From assembly GCF_013426895.1 (NCBI RefSeq), contig NZ_AP023174.1:1860001-1924000 (forward strand): a stretch of 64,000 nt of DNA, in the 5' to 3' direction. Below are positions 1 to 9,005 of this stretch, piece after piece. The notes beneath the pieces were generated by a model, which did no database searches, was not told the origin of the DNA, and saw nothing but the letters and a program-made list of their open reading frames with translations. The translations under genes and the position numbers were made by a program. Position 1 is the stretch's first letter, and each line of letters starts with the position of its first letter. This stretch comes from Paraburkholderia largidicola. Lineage in GTDB: Bacteria > Pseudomonadota > Gammaproteobacteria > Burkholderiales > Burkholderiaceae.

Positions 1-85
1 TCCCGCTGTAAGTCTTGCCTCGGAGGCGGAAAAAGCTACGGATGCCGGAACACCGCTTCGAGTCTGCGCTTAGGGTGCGCCGAAT

Positions 86-1321
86 TCACCCGACTGCGCA
101 CGGCACGGCCGCGTATCCGCGAAAACGCACGCGCCCGCCGCGCGTCGGCTCGCCGCTGATCCGGTATGAAGGAAAGCGCCGCACGAAGCGTCCAATGGCG
201 ATGCGCGCCTCGAGGCGCGCAAGCGACAATCCCGCGCATTGATGAATGCCGAAGCCGAACGCGAGATGCCGGTTCGGCATGCGGCGGATGTCGAAGCGGT
301 CCGGCTGCGCAAACTGCTCGGGATCGCGGTTCGCCGCGCCGATGCACAGCGTGACGGGTGTGCCCGCCGCCACCGGCACGCCGCCGATTTCCGTATCGAG
401 CATCGTCATCCGGTTGCCGAGCTGATTCGAACTCTCGAAGCGCAGGCATTCTTCGACGGCGCTGTCGATCAACGCTGGCTCGCGCAGCAACGCTTTGCGT
501 TCGTCCGGCCACTCGCTCAGCGTGACGAGGCCGTTGCCGATCAGATTGGTCGTCGTTTCGTGACCGGCGTTCAGGATGAAGATGCAGTTTTGCAGCAGCT
601 CGACTTCGGACAACTGCTCGCCATTTGCCTCGCCCTGGATCAGGCGCGTGAGCACGTCGTGTTGCGGATCGCCGGGCGCCGCGCGGCGTCGCGCGACGAG
701 ATCCTTCAGATACGCGACGAACTCCGTTACCGCGCGGTTGCCTCGCTCGTGTTGCGCAGGCGTCAGCGAAGGTTCGAGCGCGCCGAGAATCGCGAGCGAC
801 CAGTCGCGCAACGGCTCGCGTTCGTCGTGCGGCACGTCGAGCAGATTGCCGATCACCTCGACGGGAATCGCCGCCGCGAAGTCGCCGATCAGATCGATTT
901 CTCCGCGCTCCGTCGCGCGATCGAGCAGGCCGTCGACGAGGAGCACCAGCCCGTCCTCCATCGCGGCAATCGCACGCGCCGTCAGCGCGCCTGCAATCAG
1001 CTTGCGCACCCGCGTATGCAGCGGCGGATCGTTGAAGACGAGGCTCGTCGTGTGATGCTCGAAAAGCGGCGTCGCGCCGTATTTCGGCGCGAACTCGACT
1101 TTCTTGTCGGAACTGAACGTCTTCGGATCGCGATAGACGGCCTGCACGTCGCGATAGCGCGTGAGAAAAAGCGAGCCGTCCGGCATGCGCTTGACGGGCT
1201 CGTGCGTGCGCAACGCGTGATAGACGGGATACGGGTCCGCGTGGAACGACGCGTCGAGGTGTCGCAAATCGAACTGGCGGGCGATGTCGGCATCGTTCGA
1301 CGTCGCGTTGGACGGGTGCAT
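86..1321 (-). CDS. cytochrome P450
   Basis: A soluble bacterial cytochrome P450 monooxygenase of 411 residues. The oxygen-activating I-helix motif AGHETT lies at residues 252-257, the K-helix ExxR (E291, R294) follows, and the haem loop FGFGIHQCAG at 355-364 supplies the thiolate ligand Cys362. There is no transmembrane anchor, so electrons must come from separate ferredoxin or flavodoxin partners, and none is encoded nearby. The frame stays open 43 codons further upstream, but I chose the ATG at 1321 because AAGGAGA sits just ahead of it and the upstream extension is low-quality sequence. The gene stands alone downstream of a pectinase-like gene on the same strand. The substrate cannot be deduced. 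The first 85 bases of the window show nothing recognisable. Confidence 0.93.
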   Translation of the reverse strand: MHPSNATSNDADIARQFDLRHLDASFHADPYPVYHALRTHEPVKRMPDGSLFLTRYRDVQAVYRDPKTFSSDKKVEFAPKYGATPLFEHHTTSLVFNDPPLHTRVRKLIAGALTARAIAAMEDGLVLLVDGLLDRATERGEIDLIGDFAAAIPVEVIGNLLDVPHDEREPLRDWSLAILGALEPSLTPAQHERGNRAVTEFVAYLKDLVARRRAAPGDPQHDVLTRLIQGEANGEQLSEVELLQNCIFILNAGHETTTNLIGNGLVTLSEWPDERKALLREPALIDSAVEECLRFESSNQLGNRMTMLDTEIGGVPVAAGTPVTLCIGAANRDPEQFAQPDRFDIRRMPNRHLAFGFGIHQCAGLSLARLEARIAIGRFVRRFPSYRISGEPTRGGRVRFRGYAAVPCAVG

Positions 1322-1456
1322 GGGCGTCTCCTTTTTGATCTTCGCCGCGAGCGCGGCTGAACGTTTCGAGCCGTCAGTATGAACCATGCCGATGCCGTGT
1401 TGCTTGCATGCTGCGACGGGCGTGACGTCGATGCGCATCACGCCCGCCACTTTCGA

Positions 1457-3406
1457 TCAGGACTTCGCCGGGAACGGCACGAACGCCTTGCTGCAATCGA
1501 CGGGCGACACTTGCGAGCCCGCCGCGCGCATCAACGTCACGCCGCTGCCGGGCTGCAACGGCAACGTCGTGCCGCCTTCGCCAATCGAGAATTGTGCGTC
1601 CGCAACGGTCATATTCAGCGGCGCCACATCCGCAACCACGTTGTTCAGCGAGATCAGCAAGGGATTGACCACGGGCGGTGTCGGGAATCCAATCGTTCCC
1701 GCCGACCAGCCCGACCCAAGCAGAACGGGACTCGCCGAATTGAAGCCCTGGAACGTGTACTTCGATGCGTTCACGATGCGTATGCCGTCGAGCACGATAC
1801 TTTGGAGGTTCGGATACAGCCCGAGGCTTTTCGTGGGACTGTAGTACGGCGAGAAAATCAGCGCCTCCGGGTCCGACGTCTGGTTGCCCGTGCGAATGCA
1901 CACATTCGAATAACGGATGTTCGAGACGAGGCCGCCGCGGCTCCAGTCGGACTTGATGCGCAAACCGTTGTCGGCGCCGTCGATGGTCAGGTCATAGACG
2001 TTCACGTTGCTCACGCTCGGATACACGCCGCCAACGGGCGTCACGTCTGCATTGGCCACACCGTTGTCCGACCCCGCCGACTCGCTGCCGATCGACATCC
2101 CATGTCCTTCGTAAAAGTGGCTGTGCGCGACCGTGATGTTGTACGTGCGACCGTTGACGGCCGCAGTGCCGCCTTTGATCGCCATGTTGTCGTCGCCTGT
2201 GCGGATCGATGTGTACGCGATCAGCATGTTGCTCGCGTCGCCCGTCAGCTTGCCTGGGTTGCCCGGATTGCTGGTGATCTGACCGGAACTCGCCGGGTCG
2301 ATGCCGTCGGTGTTCTTCGCGTTGACCGTGCTGTAGGGCACGCCTTTGTAGTTGTTCATCGCCTCGTAGGCGGCCGTCGGCGTGTAGATCTTGACGCCCC
2401 ATGCAGTGAAGCCCTGCACGCCGCTCGGCACGACGTGAAACTTCGGCGCGTTCTGCAACGTCACGCGATACAGCGTGAAATTGCTGCCATTGTTGATCTG
2501 GATGAGACGCGGGTTGTTCTGCGACTTGTTCTGCACGACGTTCGCCTCATAGCCGATGTCCCACCAGCTCATCGCGGAGCCGTCGGCGCGCTTGAGCAGA
2601 TTCGGATCGTCGCGCACGCTGCTGACGAGCTGGCTCCCACCGCGCCCGTCGATCGTGCCATCGCCAACGACCGCGCTGTTGCTCGTTTTGGCGGCTGTCA
2701 TCAGCGCGTTGCAGCCGTTGTCGCTGGCAGTGATCAGGCCGCAGCTCGCCGTGCCTGGGGTCTTGTCGAACTGGCGCGGATCGCGCGATGCGAACAAGGT
2801 CACGCGTTCGTCGATCCATAACGTGACGCCGCTCGGCAGATTCAGCGGGCCGGACAGGAACGCGTTCGCCCCGTTCGCGCCAGACCGCAGACGCACCACT
2901 TTGTTTGTCGAAAGGCCTGTGCTCGCGGCGTTCGTGCATGCCGTCAGCGCGGCCTGGATGCGTGCGGTGTCGGGGGCCGTGTTGGCTGCGTCGGCGCTAT
3001 CGGGCAGCAGGCCATTCGGTTGCGCCGTCAGTGCCGCGTCCAGCGACTGACAGATTTGCGTGGACGTCGGTAGGGTTGGTTCGGGCGGCAGCGCGGCGTC
3101 GAAGGTCGTCGTGCCAACCTGGAAGCCTGGCGTGGGCTGGCCGCCTGGGTCGCTGGCTGGCGTGGCGCCTGAGGCAGGCTGATCGGGTGTGGTCGCGCTG
3201 GCGTCGCTTGCGCTGGAAGCCGCAGCGGGCGCAACCGCTCCGTTGTTGTTCACGTTGCCGCCCGCTACGTCCGACGCTGCCACCCCCGACCCGCCGCCGC
3301 AGGCCGCGAGAAGCAGCGCCGTCGAAAGCGACGCGATCCACACCGAGGCCGTCCGTGCGGCTCGTGTCAACGTCGATGCAAGATGCTCGATGATACGGGT
3401 GTCCAT
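1457..3406 (-). CDS. secreted GH28 polygalacturonase-like lipoprotein
   Basis: A glycoside hydrolase family 28 protein (pectinase fold, right-handed beta helix) of 649 residues. The four GH28 signatures appear in order: NTDGIDP near residue 365, TGDDN near 405, GHGMSIGS near 435 and RIK near 481. They supply the catalytic aspartates and the substrate-binding residues of polygalacturonases. The N-terminus is a lipoprotein signal with lipobox LAAC (Cys36), followed by an Ala/Ser/Thr/Pro-rich linker of about 100 residues, so the enzyme is probably anchored in the outer membrane. I chose the start at 3406 because it gives a normal signal peptide and AGGGA lies upstream. The frame is open to 3529. 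Family activity on galacturonan is established; the exact substrate here (homogalacturonan, rhamnogalacturonan or another polymer) is inference. Confidence 0.9.
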   Translation of the reverse strand: MDTRIIEHLASTLTRAARTASVWIASLSTALLLAACGGGSGVAASDVAGGNVNNNGAVAPAAASSASDASATTPDQPASGATPASDPGGQPTPGFQVGTTTFDAALPPEPTLPTSTQICQSLDAALTAQPNGLLPDSADAANTAPDTARIQAALTACTNAASTGLSTNKVVRLRSGANGANAFLSGPLNLPSGVTLWIDERVTLFASRDPRQFDKTPGTASCGLITASDNGCNALMTAAKTSNSAVVGDGTIDGRGGSQLVSSVRDDPNLLKRADGSAMSWWDIGYEANVVQNKSQNNPRLIQINNGSNFTLYRVTLQNAPKFHVVPSGVQGFTAWGVKIYTPTAAYEAMNNYKGVPYSTVNAKNTDGIDPASSGQITSNPGNPGKLTGDASNMLIAYTSIRTGDDNMAIKGGTAAVNGRTYNITVAHSHFYEGHGMSIGSESAGSDNGVANADVTPVGGVYPSVSNVNVYDLTIDGADNGLRIKSDWSRGGLVSNIRYSNVCIRTGNQTSDPEALIFSPYYSPTKSLGLYPNLQSIVLDGIRIVNASKYTFQGFNSASPVLLGSGWSAGTIGFPTPPVVNPLLISLNNVVADVAPLNMTVADAQFSIGEGGTTLPLQPGSGVTLMRAAGSQVSPVDCSKAFVPFPAKS

Positions 3407-3729
3407 AATCGCTCTGTTTTCCCTGGAATTTTCTAAGACAGGCAATCGCATCGGCAGACTTCCGACAGGCGCATCACGACCGCCCGTCATCTGACAAGCC
3501 GCGCCATTTGCCGAGATGTTGTCAAACAACGCAGGGAATATTAGCGATCCGAATCAATTAAAGGCCGTGTGGTAAACCCCGCTTGGCTCATCGATTCATT
3601 CCGTAGTACAAAGTATTATTAGCGGGATATTTTTGAGATAGCCCGGTCGCGAAGTCAGAACCGACGGCACGTCGACACCGTCACCCAACGCGCCCTCCCC
3701 GTCTGCCCGGCCGCGACGCGCGGAACCGT

Positions 3730-3735
3730 TACAAT
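3730..3735 (+). promoter_or_regulatory. possible -10 element for serB
   Basis: TACAAT, five of six matches to the sigma-70 -10 consensus, lies 46 bases before the serB ATG in the gap between two divergent genes. I could not find a convincing -35 hexamer at the right distance, so this is a weak call. The rest of the 3407-3780 gap shows no other structure. Confidence 0.3.
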
Positions 3736-3780
3736 AGGCGGATTTCCCGTGCTGTCTTGCCGCCCACTTTCCGCGTCGAC

Positions 3781-4620
3781 ATGAATCTCGTCATCCAAAG
3801 CCTCACGCCGCTTGCCGCCGAACACCACAAACCGCTCGTCGCGCTGTCGCGCGGCTCGAAACTGTCCGTGATCGATTCGTGCGCGGTGCGCATCGACAAT
3901 GCAGACCTCGCGCAGCGCGCCGACCTCGACGTCTACTGCGGAACGCATGCGCTCGACTACGCGTTCGTCGAAGCCGGCCGCCGGCTGACCGATTTCGGCC
4001 TCGTCGCAATGGACATGGATTCGACGCTGATCACGATCGAATGCATCGACGAGATCGCGGATTTCTGCGGACTGAAGGCGGAAGTGGCAGCCATCACGGA
4101 AGCGTCGATGCGCGGCGAGATCAAGGACTTCAACGAGAGCCTGACGCGCCGCGTCGCGCTGCTGAAAGGCCTCGACGCCAGCGCGCTCGAAAAGGTCTAC
4201 GAAGAGCGTCTGCAACTGTCGCCGGGCGCGGAGAAAATGCTGGCGGGCGCGAAGGCCGCGGGCATGAAGACGTTGCTGGTATCGGGCGGCTTTACGTTTT
4301 TCACCGACAAGCTGCAAGCGCGCCTCGGTCTCGACTTCACGCGTGCCAACACGCTGGAGATCATCGACGGCAAGCTGACGGGCCGCGTGCTCGGCGAGAT
4401 CGTCAACGCCGACGTGAAGGCGCGCACGCTGCGTGAAGCCTGCGACAAGCTCGGCATCGAGCCGATCCGCGCCATCGCGATGGGCGACGGCTCGAACGAT
4501 CTGAAAATGATGGCGGCGGCCGGCCTGTCCGTCGCGTTTCGCGCGAAGCCGGTTGTGCGCGAAGCGGCGAGCGTCGCGTTTAATCACGTTGGTCTGGATG
4601 GGCTGTTGCGGCTTTTCTGA
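3781..4620 (+). CDS. serB: phosphoserine phosphatase
   Basis: SerB catalyses the last step of serine synthesis, O-phosphoserine to serine. The 279-residue protein has an ACT-like N-terminal region of about 75 residues and then a HAD phosphatase domain. HAD motif I is DMDSTLITIE, with the nucleophilic Asp and general acid Asp. A later SGGFTFF supplies the motif II serine, and GDGSNDLKMM near the C-terminus supplies the Mg-binding aspartates of motif IV. An in-frame ATG exists 24 bases upstream, but the start MNLVIQSL matches the usual SerB start. The gene converges on metC across a strong shared terminator. Confidence 0.95.
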   Translation: MNLVIQSLTPLAAEHHKPLVALSRGSKLSVIDSCAVRIDNADLAQRADLDVYCGTHALDYAFVEAGRRLTDFGLVAMDMDSTLITIECIDEIADFCGLKAEVAAITEASMRGEIKDFNESLTRRVALLKGLDASALEKVYEERLQLSPGAEKMLAGAKAAGMKTLLVSGGFTFFTDKLQARLGLDFTRANTLEIIDGKLTGRVLGEIVNADVKARTLREACDKLGIEPIRAIAMGDGSNDLKMMAAAGLSVAFRAKPVVREAASVAFNHVGLDGLLRLF

Positions 4621-4656
4621 GCCCGCGCCGTTCGCTGCGCTTCGTTGGATCAAAAC

Positions 4657-4688
4657 AAAAAGCCCGCTCGAAACCGAGCGGGCTTTTT
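4657..4688. terminator. bidirectional intrinsic terminator between serB and metC
   Basis: A perfect 10-bp stem (AGCCCGCTCG at 4661-4670 with CGAGCGGGCT at 4675-4684) closes on a 4-base loop and is flanked by an A-run on the left and a T-run on the right. Both transcripts therefore end in a stem followed by U residues. It serves the two convergent genes serB and metC. Confidence 0.92.
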
Positions 4689-4735
4689 AGTTTCTGCCTC
4701 GACGAAGCGCTACGAGCGCTTCACGCGCGACAGCT

Positions 4736-5920
4736 TCAACCCAGCGCGACGAGGCAACGCTCGATATCCGCGCGCAGATCCGCTTCTTCTTCGAGACCGA
4801 CGTAGAAGCGCACCAGCGTGCCGCGATGCGGCCATTGCGCTTCGGTTCGCATCGACGCGACGTTGTACGGCATCGCCAGGCTTTGCGCGCCACCCCAGCT
4901 CCAGCCGAGCGAGAACAGTTCCAGCGATTCGCAGAACGTGTCGATCTGCTCCGGCGTATAGCGTGCGTCGAACACCACCGAGAACAGGCCGCCCGCGCCC
5001 GTGAAATCGCGTTCGTAGAATTCATGGCCGGGACAATCGGGCAGTGCCGGATGCAGCACCACAGCGATTTCCGGACGCGTCTTCAGCCACTTCGCGAGGT
5101 CGAGCGCGCTTTTATCGTGCTGTTCGAAACGCACTTTCATCGACGGCAGGCTGCGCAGGATCAGCGAGCAATCGTCCGCCGACACGCCAATGCCCATCCG
5201 CATGCGCGCCAGCTTCAGCTTCAGATGCAGTTCGCGGTCGACCGTGATCGTCGCGCCCATCAGCACGTCGCTGCCACCCGACTGATACTTCGTGAGCGCC
5301 TGCATCGAAATGTCGACACCGTGATCGAACGGACGGAACGAGAGACCCGCCGACCACGTGTTGTCGATCGCCGTGACGACACCGCGCGCGCGGGCCACAG
5401 CCGTGATCGCGGGAATGTCGGACACTTCCATCGTCACCGAACCCGGCGCTTCGAGCCAGATCAGTTTCGTGTTCGGCTGGATCAGGTCGGCGATGCCCGC
5501 GCCGATCATCGGATCGTAGTAGCGCGCCGTGATGCCGAAGTCCTTCGCGAGCCACTCGGCGTGATCGCGGTTCGGCGAATAGACGTTGTCGGGAATCAGC
5601 ACGTCGTCGCCCGATTTCATAAGGCCGAAGTACACGTTCGAAATCGACGACAGCCCCGACGGCTGCAGCAGCGCATGATTGCCACCTTCGAGCGCGGCAA
5701 GGCGCTGTGCGAGCGCGATCGACGTCGGCGTCGCGTGCAGGCCGTAGCGCCATTGCGCGTCGTTGCGCCAGTCGAGCGCGCGCATCGCCGCGAGGTCCGG
5801 GAAAACGACCGTCGAGGCGCGCGCCACGGGCACCGAGAACGATTCCCAACCGGGTGTCAGCTGATCATCAGGCTGAACGATGCGGGTTTGCAAGCCGTGC
5901 TTCGGAGTCTTTTGAGTCAT
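4736..5920 (-). CDS. metC: cystathionine beta-lyase
   Basis: A PLP enzyme of the Cys/Met metabolism family, 394 residues. It matches MetC, which splits cystathionine into homocysteine, pyruvate and ammonia in methionine synthesis. The PLP lysine sits in ALTKYQSGGSD near residue 210, and the upstream DNTWSAG contains the cofactor-binding Asp. The whole family fold is present without gaps. Cystathionine gamma-lyase or synthase are the alternatives, but overall resemblance (start MTQKTPKHGLQT) favours MetC. The Shine-Dalgarno sequence is weak. The gene appears monocistronic and ends at the terminator shared with serB. Confidence 0.9.
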   Translation of the reverse strand: MTQKTPKHGLQTRIVQPDDQLTPGWESFSVPVARASTVVFPDLAAMRALDWRNDAQWRYGLHATPTSIALAQRLAALEGGNHALLQPSGLSSISNVYFGLMKSGDDVLIPDNVYSPNRDHAEWLAKDFGITARYYDPMIGAGIADLIQPNTKLIWLEAPGSVTMEVSDIPAITAVARARGVVTAIDNTWSAGLSFRPFDHGVDISMQALTKYQSGGSDVLMGATITVDRELHLKLKLARMRMGIGVSADDCSLILRSLPSMKVRFEQHDKSALDLAKWLKTRPEIAVVLHPALPDCPGHEFYERDFTGAGGLFSVVFDARYTPEQIDTFCESLELFSLGWSWGGAQSLAMPYNVASMRTEAQWPHRGTLVRFYVGLEEEADLRADIERCLVALG

Positions 5921-5960
5921 GGTCAGAGATAGTTGGATTCGTCAGTGATGCGCGCGGCGC

Positions 5961-6563
5961 TTATTCGCCGATCGTCAGATTGTTCACGCCGTTGACGGGC
6001 TGGCCGCCGGTGCGAGGCTGCGCGGGTTGCTGCGTTGGCAGTTGCGCTGGCTTCTGAGCCTGAACAGGCGCGGCCGACGGCGCTTTCTGTCCCGCTGCGA
6101 GCGGCCGCAACGAAAATTCCAGGGGATTGGAATCGTCGACATTCATCCGTTCGCCTTCGATCGAGCCATCGGCGGCGAACTTGCCGACCCAGTTGCCCGT
6201 GATATGCGTGCCGTCGTTCGACTCTTCGACTTCGAGCGTGTCGCCGTCGCGGTCACCCGCGATCAGGATCACCTCGCCCGTGTCGGCGAATTGATATTCG
6301 CCGTGCACGCCGGATGGGTCGTCGGTTTTCGCGCCCAGGCGCAGCACGATCTGCCGCTGGCCGAGCGTACCCGCGTACTGCGGAAACTTCGCGAACTCGG
6401 GGCTGGGCTTGAGCGGCAACTGGATCGGCGGCGGCGCCGCGAGTTCCTTGACGGCGTCGCTCTCCGCATGAGTCGCGACGGGCATCGCCGCCGCAACAGC
6501 CAATGCCGCGGCCGCGATCATCGCGGGCCACGACGCCCTGTGTTTCGACCTGGTTTCCTGCAT
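5961..6563 (-). CDS. hypothetical exported protein
   Basis: A 200-residue protein with a clear Sec signal peptide (positively charged start, Ala-rich hydrophobic core, cleavage likely near ATHAES around residue 33), so it is probably periplasmic. The mature part reads like a small beta-rich domain with many short Gly/Asp turns at residues 60-145. It ends in a Gln/Pro/Ala-rich tail of about 50 residues that looks disordered. I do not recognise the family. A good ribosome-binding site (AAAGGAAA) precedes the ATG. It lies between bktB and metC on the same strand, with 155 bases to bktB, and may be transcribed alone. Confidence 0.75.
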   Translation of the reverse strand: MQETRSKHRASWPAMIAAAALAVAAAMPVATHAESDAVKELAAPPPIQLPLKPSPEFAKFPQYAGTLGQRQIVLRLGAKTDDPSGVHGEYQFADTGEVILIAGDRDGDTLEVEESNDGTHITGNWVGKFAADGSIEGERMNVDDSNPLEFSLRPLAAGQKAPSAAPVQAQKPAQLPTQQPAQPRTGGQPVNGVNNLTIGE

Positions 6564-6718
6564 CCGTTATTTCCTTTCAACCGGCTTGTTGGCGTCCTGT
6601 CTGGTGTCCTGCTAACACCTGATACCTCGATAACCCGCTTCGACCGGTTATACCGCAAGTTCGTTCAGAGACGGAGCGGCGAGACGTCACGTCGTCGCCG
6701 TCCCGACTCCCGAACGGA

Positions 6719-7903
6719 TCAGATCCGCTCGAAGATCGCTGCAATGCCCTGCCCGCCGCCGATGCACATCGTCACGAGCGCATAACGGCCGCCGATACGC
6801 TGCAACTCGTACAACGCCTTGACGGTGATGAGTGCGCCCGTTGCGCCGATCGGATGGCCGAGCGAAATGCCCGAGCCATTCGGGTTCACCTTTGCGGGAT
6901 CGAGGCCCAGTTCCTTGCTGACGGCGCACGCTTGCGCGGCAAACGCTTCGTTCGCTTCGATCACGTCGAGATCGCCGACCTTCAGGCCGGCGCGCTCCAG
7001 CGCCTTCTGTGTCGCGGGCACGGGGCCGATGCCCATGTAGTTCGGATCGACGCCCGCATGCGCGTACGAGACCAGCCGGCCGAGTGGCTTCGCGCCGCGC
7101 TTCTCGGCGACGCTGCGCTCCATCAGCACGACGGCCGCTGCTGCGTCATTGATGCCCGACGCATTGCCCGCCGTGACCGTGCCGTTTTCCTTCGCGAACA
7201 CAGCTTTCAGTTTCGCGAAGTCGTCGGCTGTCGCGTTCATGCGGACGTGCTCGTCCGTGTCGAAGACGGTGTCGCCTTTCTTCGACGCGATCGTGATGGG
7301 GAGAATCTGTTCCTTGAAGTAGCCGCTTTCGATCGCCCTCGCCGCGCGGCGGTGCGATTCCAGCGCGAGCGCGTCCTGCGCGTCGCGGGAGATATCGTAT
7401 TTCTTCGCGACGTTTTCGGCCGTTACGCCCATGTGGATCGTCTGAAACGGGTCGTGCAGCGCGCCAAGCATCATGTCGACGATGCTCGCGTTGCCCATGC
7501 GCTGGCCAAAGCGCGCCGACGGCATGATGTACGGCGCGCGGCTCATGCTTTCCGCGCCGCCACCGATCGCGATGTCCGCGTCGCCGAGCAACACGGATTG
7601 CGCCGCCGATACGATTGCCTGCAGGCCCGAGCCACACAGCCGGTTCACGGTGAGCGCAGGCGCATGCTGTGCGACGCCGCCGTCGAGCGCTGCGACGCGC
7701 GCGAGGTACATGTCCTTCGGCTCGGTATGGATCACGTTGCCGAACACGACATGGCCGACTTCGTCGCCGGAGACGCTCGCACGCGACAATGCCTCGCGCA
7801 CGACGCGCGCGCCGAGATCCGTTGGCGCAAAGTCTTTGAGGCTGCCGCCGAAGTCGCCGATTGCCGTGCGTACGCCGCTCACTACCACCACTTCACGTTG
7901 CAT
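6719..7903 (-). CDS. bktB: beta-ketothiolase BktB
   Basis: An acetyl-CoA acyltransferase of 394 residues. It condenses acetyl-CoA with acetyl- or propionyl-CoA, or runs the reverse thiolysis. The acyl-accepting cysteine lies in NRLCGSGLQA near residue 90. The active-site His is in GHPIGATGA and the second catalytic Cys in MCIGGGQG near the C-terminus. Overall sequence closely resembles BktB of Cupriavidus necator, the thiolase that supplies 3-ketovaleryl-CoA for mixed polyhydroxyalkanoates. It lies about 5.5 kb from the phaC-phaA-phaB cluster. GAGGAG precedes the ATG. Its exact substrate range is inference. Confidence 0.92.
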   Translation of the reverse strand: MQREVVVVSGVRTAIGDFGGSLKDFAPTDLGARVVREALSRASVSGDEVGHVVFGNVIHTEPKDMYLARVAALDGGVAQHAPALTVNRLCGSGLQAIVSAAQSVLLGDADIAIGGGAESMSRAPYIMPSARFGQRMGNASIVDMMLGALHDPFQTIHMGVTAENVAKKYDISRDAQDALALESHRRAARAIESGYFKEQILPITIASKKGDTVFDTDEHVRMNATADDFAKLKAVFAKENGTVTAGNASGINDAAAAVVLMERSVAEKRGAKPLGRLVSYAHAGVDPNYMGIGPVPATQKALERAGLKVGDLDVIEANEAFAAQACAVSKELGLDPAKVNPNGSGISLGHPIGATGALITVKALYELQRIGGRYALVTMCIGGGQGIAAIFERI

Positions 7904-8063
7904 CGCTTGCTCCTCTCTCTTTGTCTCAGATGAATGTCATGGGCGTCGTTGAAGACGCGCGTGACCTTGCCTTGCTGAACATACCCGAGTTGGCGGATTT
8001 CCGCGTTGAATCTGACGCCATTGTGCTGCGATGCGGGCGAACCCTGCGCGCTTCAGTGTGGGC

Positions 8064-9002
8064 TCAGGCGCCGAGAAGTTTTTCGACCGTCGCGCGGTCG
8101 GGAATCGGCGCGACGGCGCCGAAGCCTTGCGTCGACAGCGCCGCTGCGACGTTCGCGTAACGCGCCGCCTGGAAGGGATCGTCACCCTCGGCGATACGCG
8201 CGATGAATGCGCCGCCGAAGCAGTCGCCCGCGCCCGTCGCGTCGACGGCATTGACGACATGACCGGGCACGACGCGGCGCTCGTCAGGCGTCGCGATATA
8301 CGAGCCTTCCTTGCCGAGTTTCAGCGCGACGACGCGCGGCCCTTGCGCGAGCAGAAAATCGACGATGTCGTCGCGCTCCGTCAAACCCGTCAGTTCGGTG
8401 ACGTCGTCCCAGCTGGGCAGGCAGATGTCCGTCTGGCGGATCGCTTCGAGCATCACGGCACGCGCCCGCGCGAGCGGCCACAGCTTGAGGCGCAGATTCG
8501 TGTCGAAGCTCACGAGCACGTTGTTCGCGCGCGCGTGCGCTATCGCGGCGAACGCGGCATCGCACGCGCTCACGCTGATCGCGAGACTGATGCCGGACAG
8601 ATGGACGACCTTGGCCGCTGCGATGGCATCGAGCGGCAGATCGCGCGGCGCGTAACGGCTCGCGGCGGAACCCGCGCGCAGATAGTCGAACTGATGGCCC
8701 GACGGACCGTGCGACACGAAATACACGCCCGTCGGCGCCTGATCGTCCACCCGCACGAACGAGGTATCGACATGCTCGCGCTGCCACAGATCGAGCAGCA
8801 ATCGACCGAACTGGTCGTTCCCGACAGCCGATACGAAGCCCGTCGACGCCCCTTGCCGCGCAGCCGCGAAGCAGAAGTTCGACGTGTCACCGCCGAAGCC
8901 TTGCAGATAAGTCGGCTGGCCTTTTTCGGACTGGTTGAATTCGATCATGGCCTCGCCGAGCGCGAGGATCGAAGGCGTGCTTGCGCGCGAGATCGTCGAC
9001 AT
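8064..9002 (-). CDS. kdgK: 2-dehydro-3-deoxygluconokinase (PfkB family)
   Basis: A PfkB-type sugar kinase of 312 residues. The N-terminal region (LALGEAMIEF, then GGDTSNFCFAAARQG) binds the sugar. The C-terminal DATGAGDCFGGAF near residue 254 carries the anion hole and catalytic Asp. The pattern fits KdgK, which phosphorylates 2-keto-3-deoxygluconate, an intermediate of hexuronate and pectin breakdown. The start lies 3 bases after the rimO stop and its GAGGT ribosome site overlaps the end of rimO, so the two are probably co-transcribed. Ribokinase or another PfkB kinase is a lesser alternative. The GH28 gene 5 kb away would fit pectin use. Confidence 0.85.
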   Translation of the reverse strand: MSTISRASTPSILALGEAMIEFNQSEKGQPTYLQGFGGDTSNFCFAAARQGASTGFVSAVGNDQFGRLLLDLWQREHVDTSFVRVDDQAPTGVYFVSHGPSGHQFDYLRAGSAASRYAPRDLPLDAIAAAKVVHLSGISLAISVSACDAAFAAIAHARANNVLVSFDTNLRLKLWPLARARAVMLEAIRQTDICLPSWDDVTELTGLTERDDIVDFLLAQGPRVVALKLGKEGSYIATPDERRVVPGHVVNAVDATGAGDCFGGAFIARIAEGDDPFQAARYANVAAALSTQGFGAVAPIPDRATVEKLLGA

Positions 9003-9005
9003 TGC

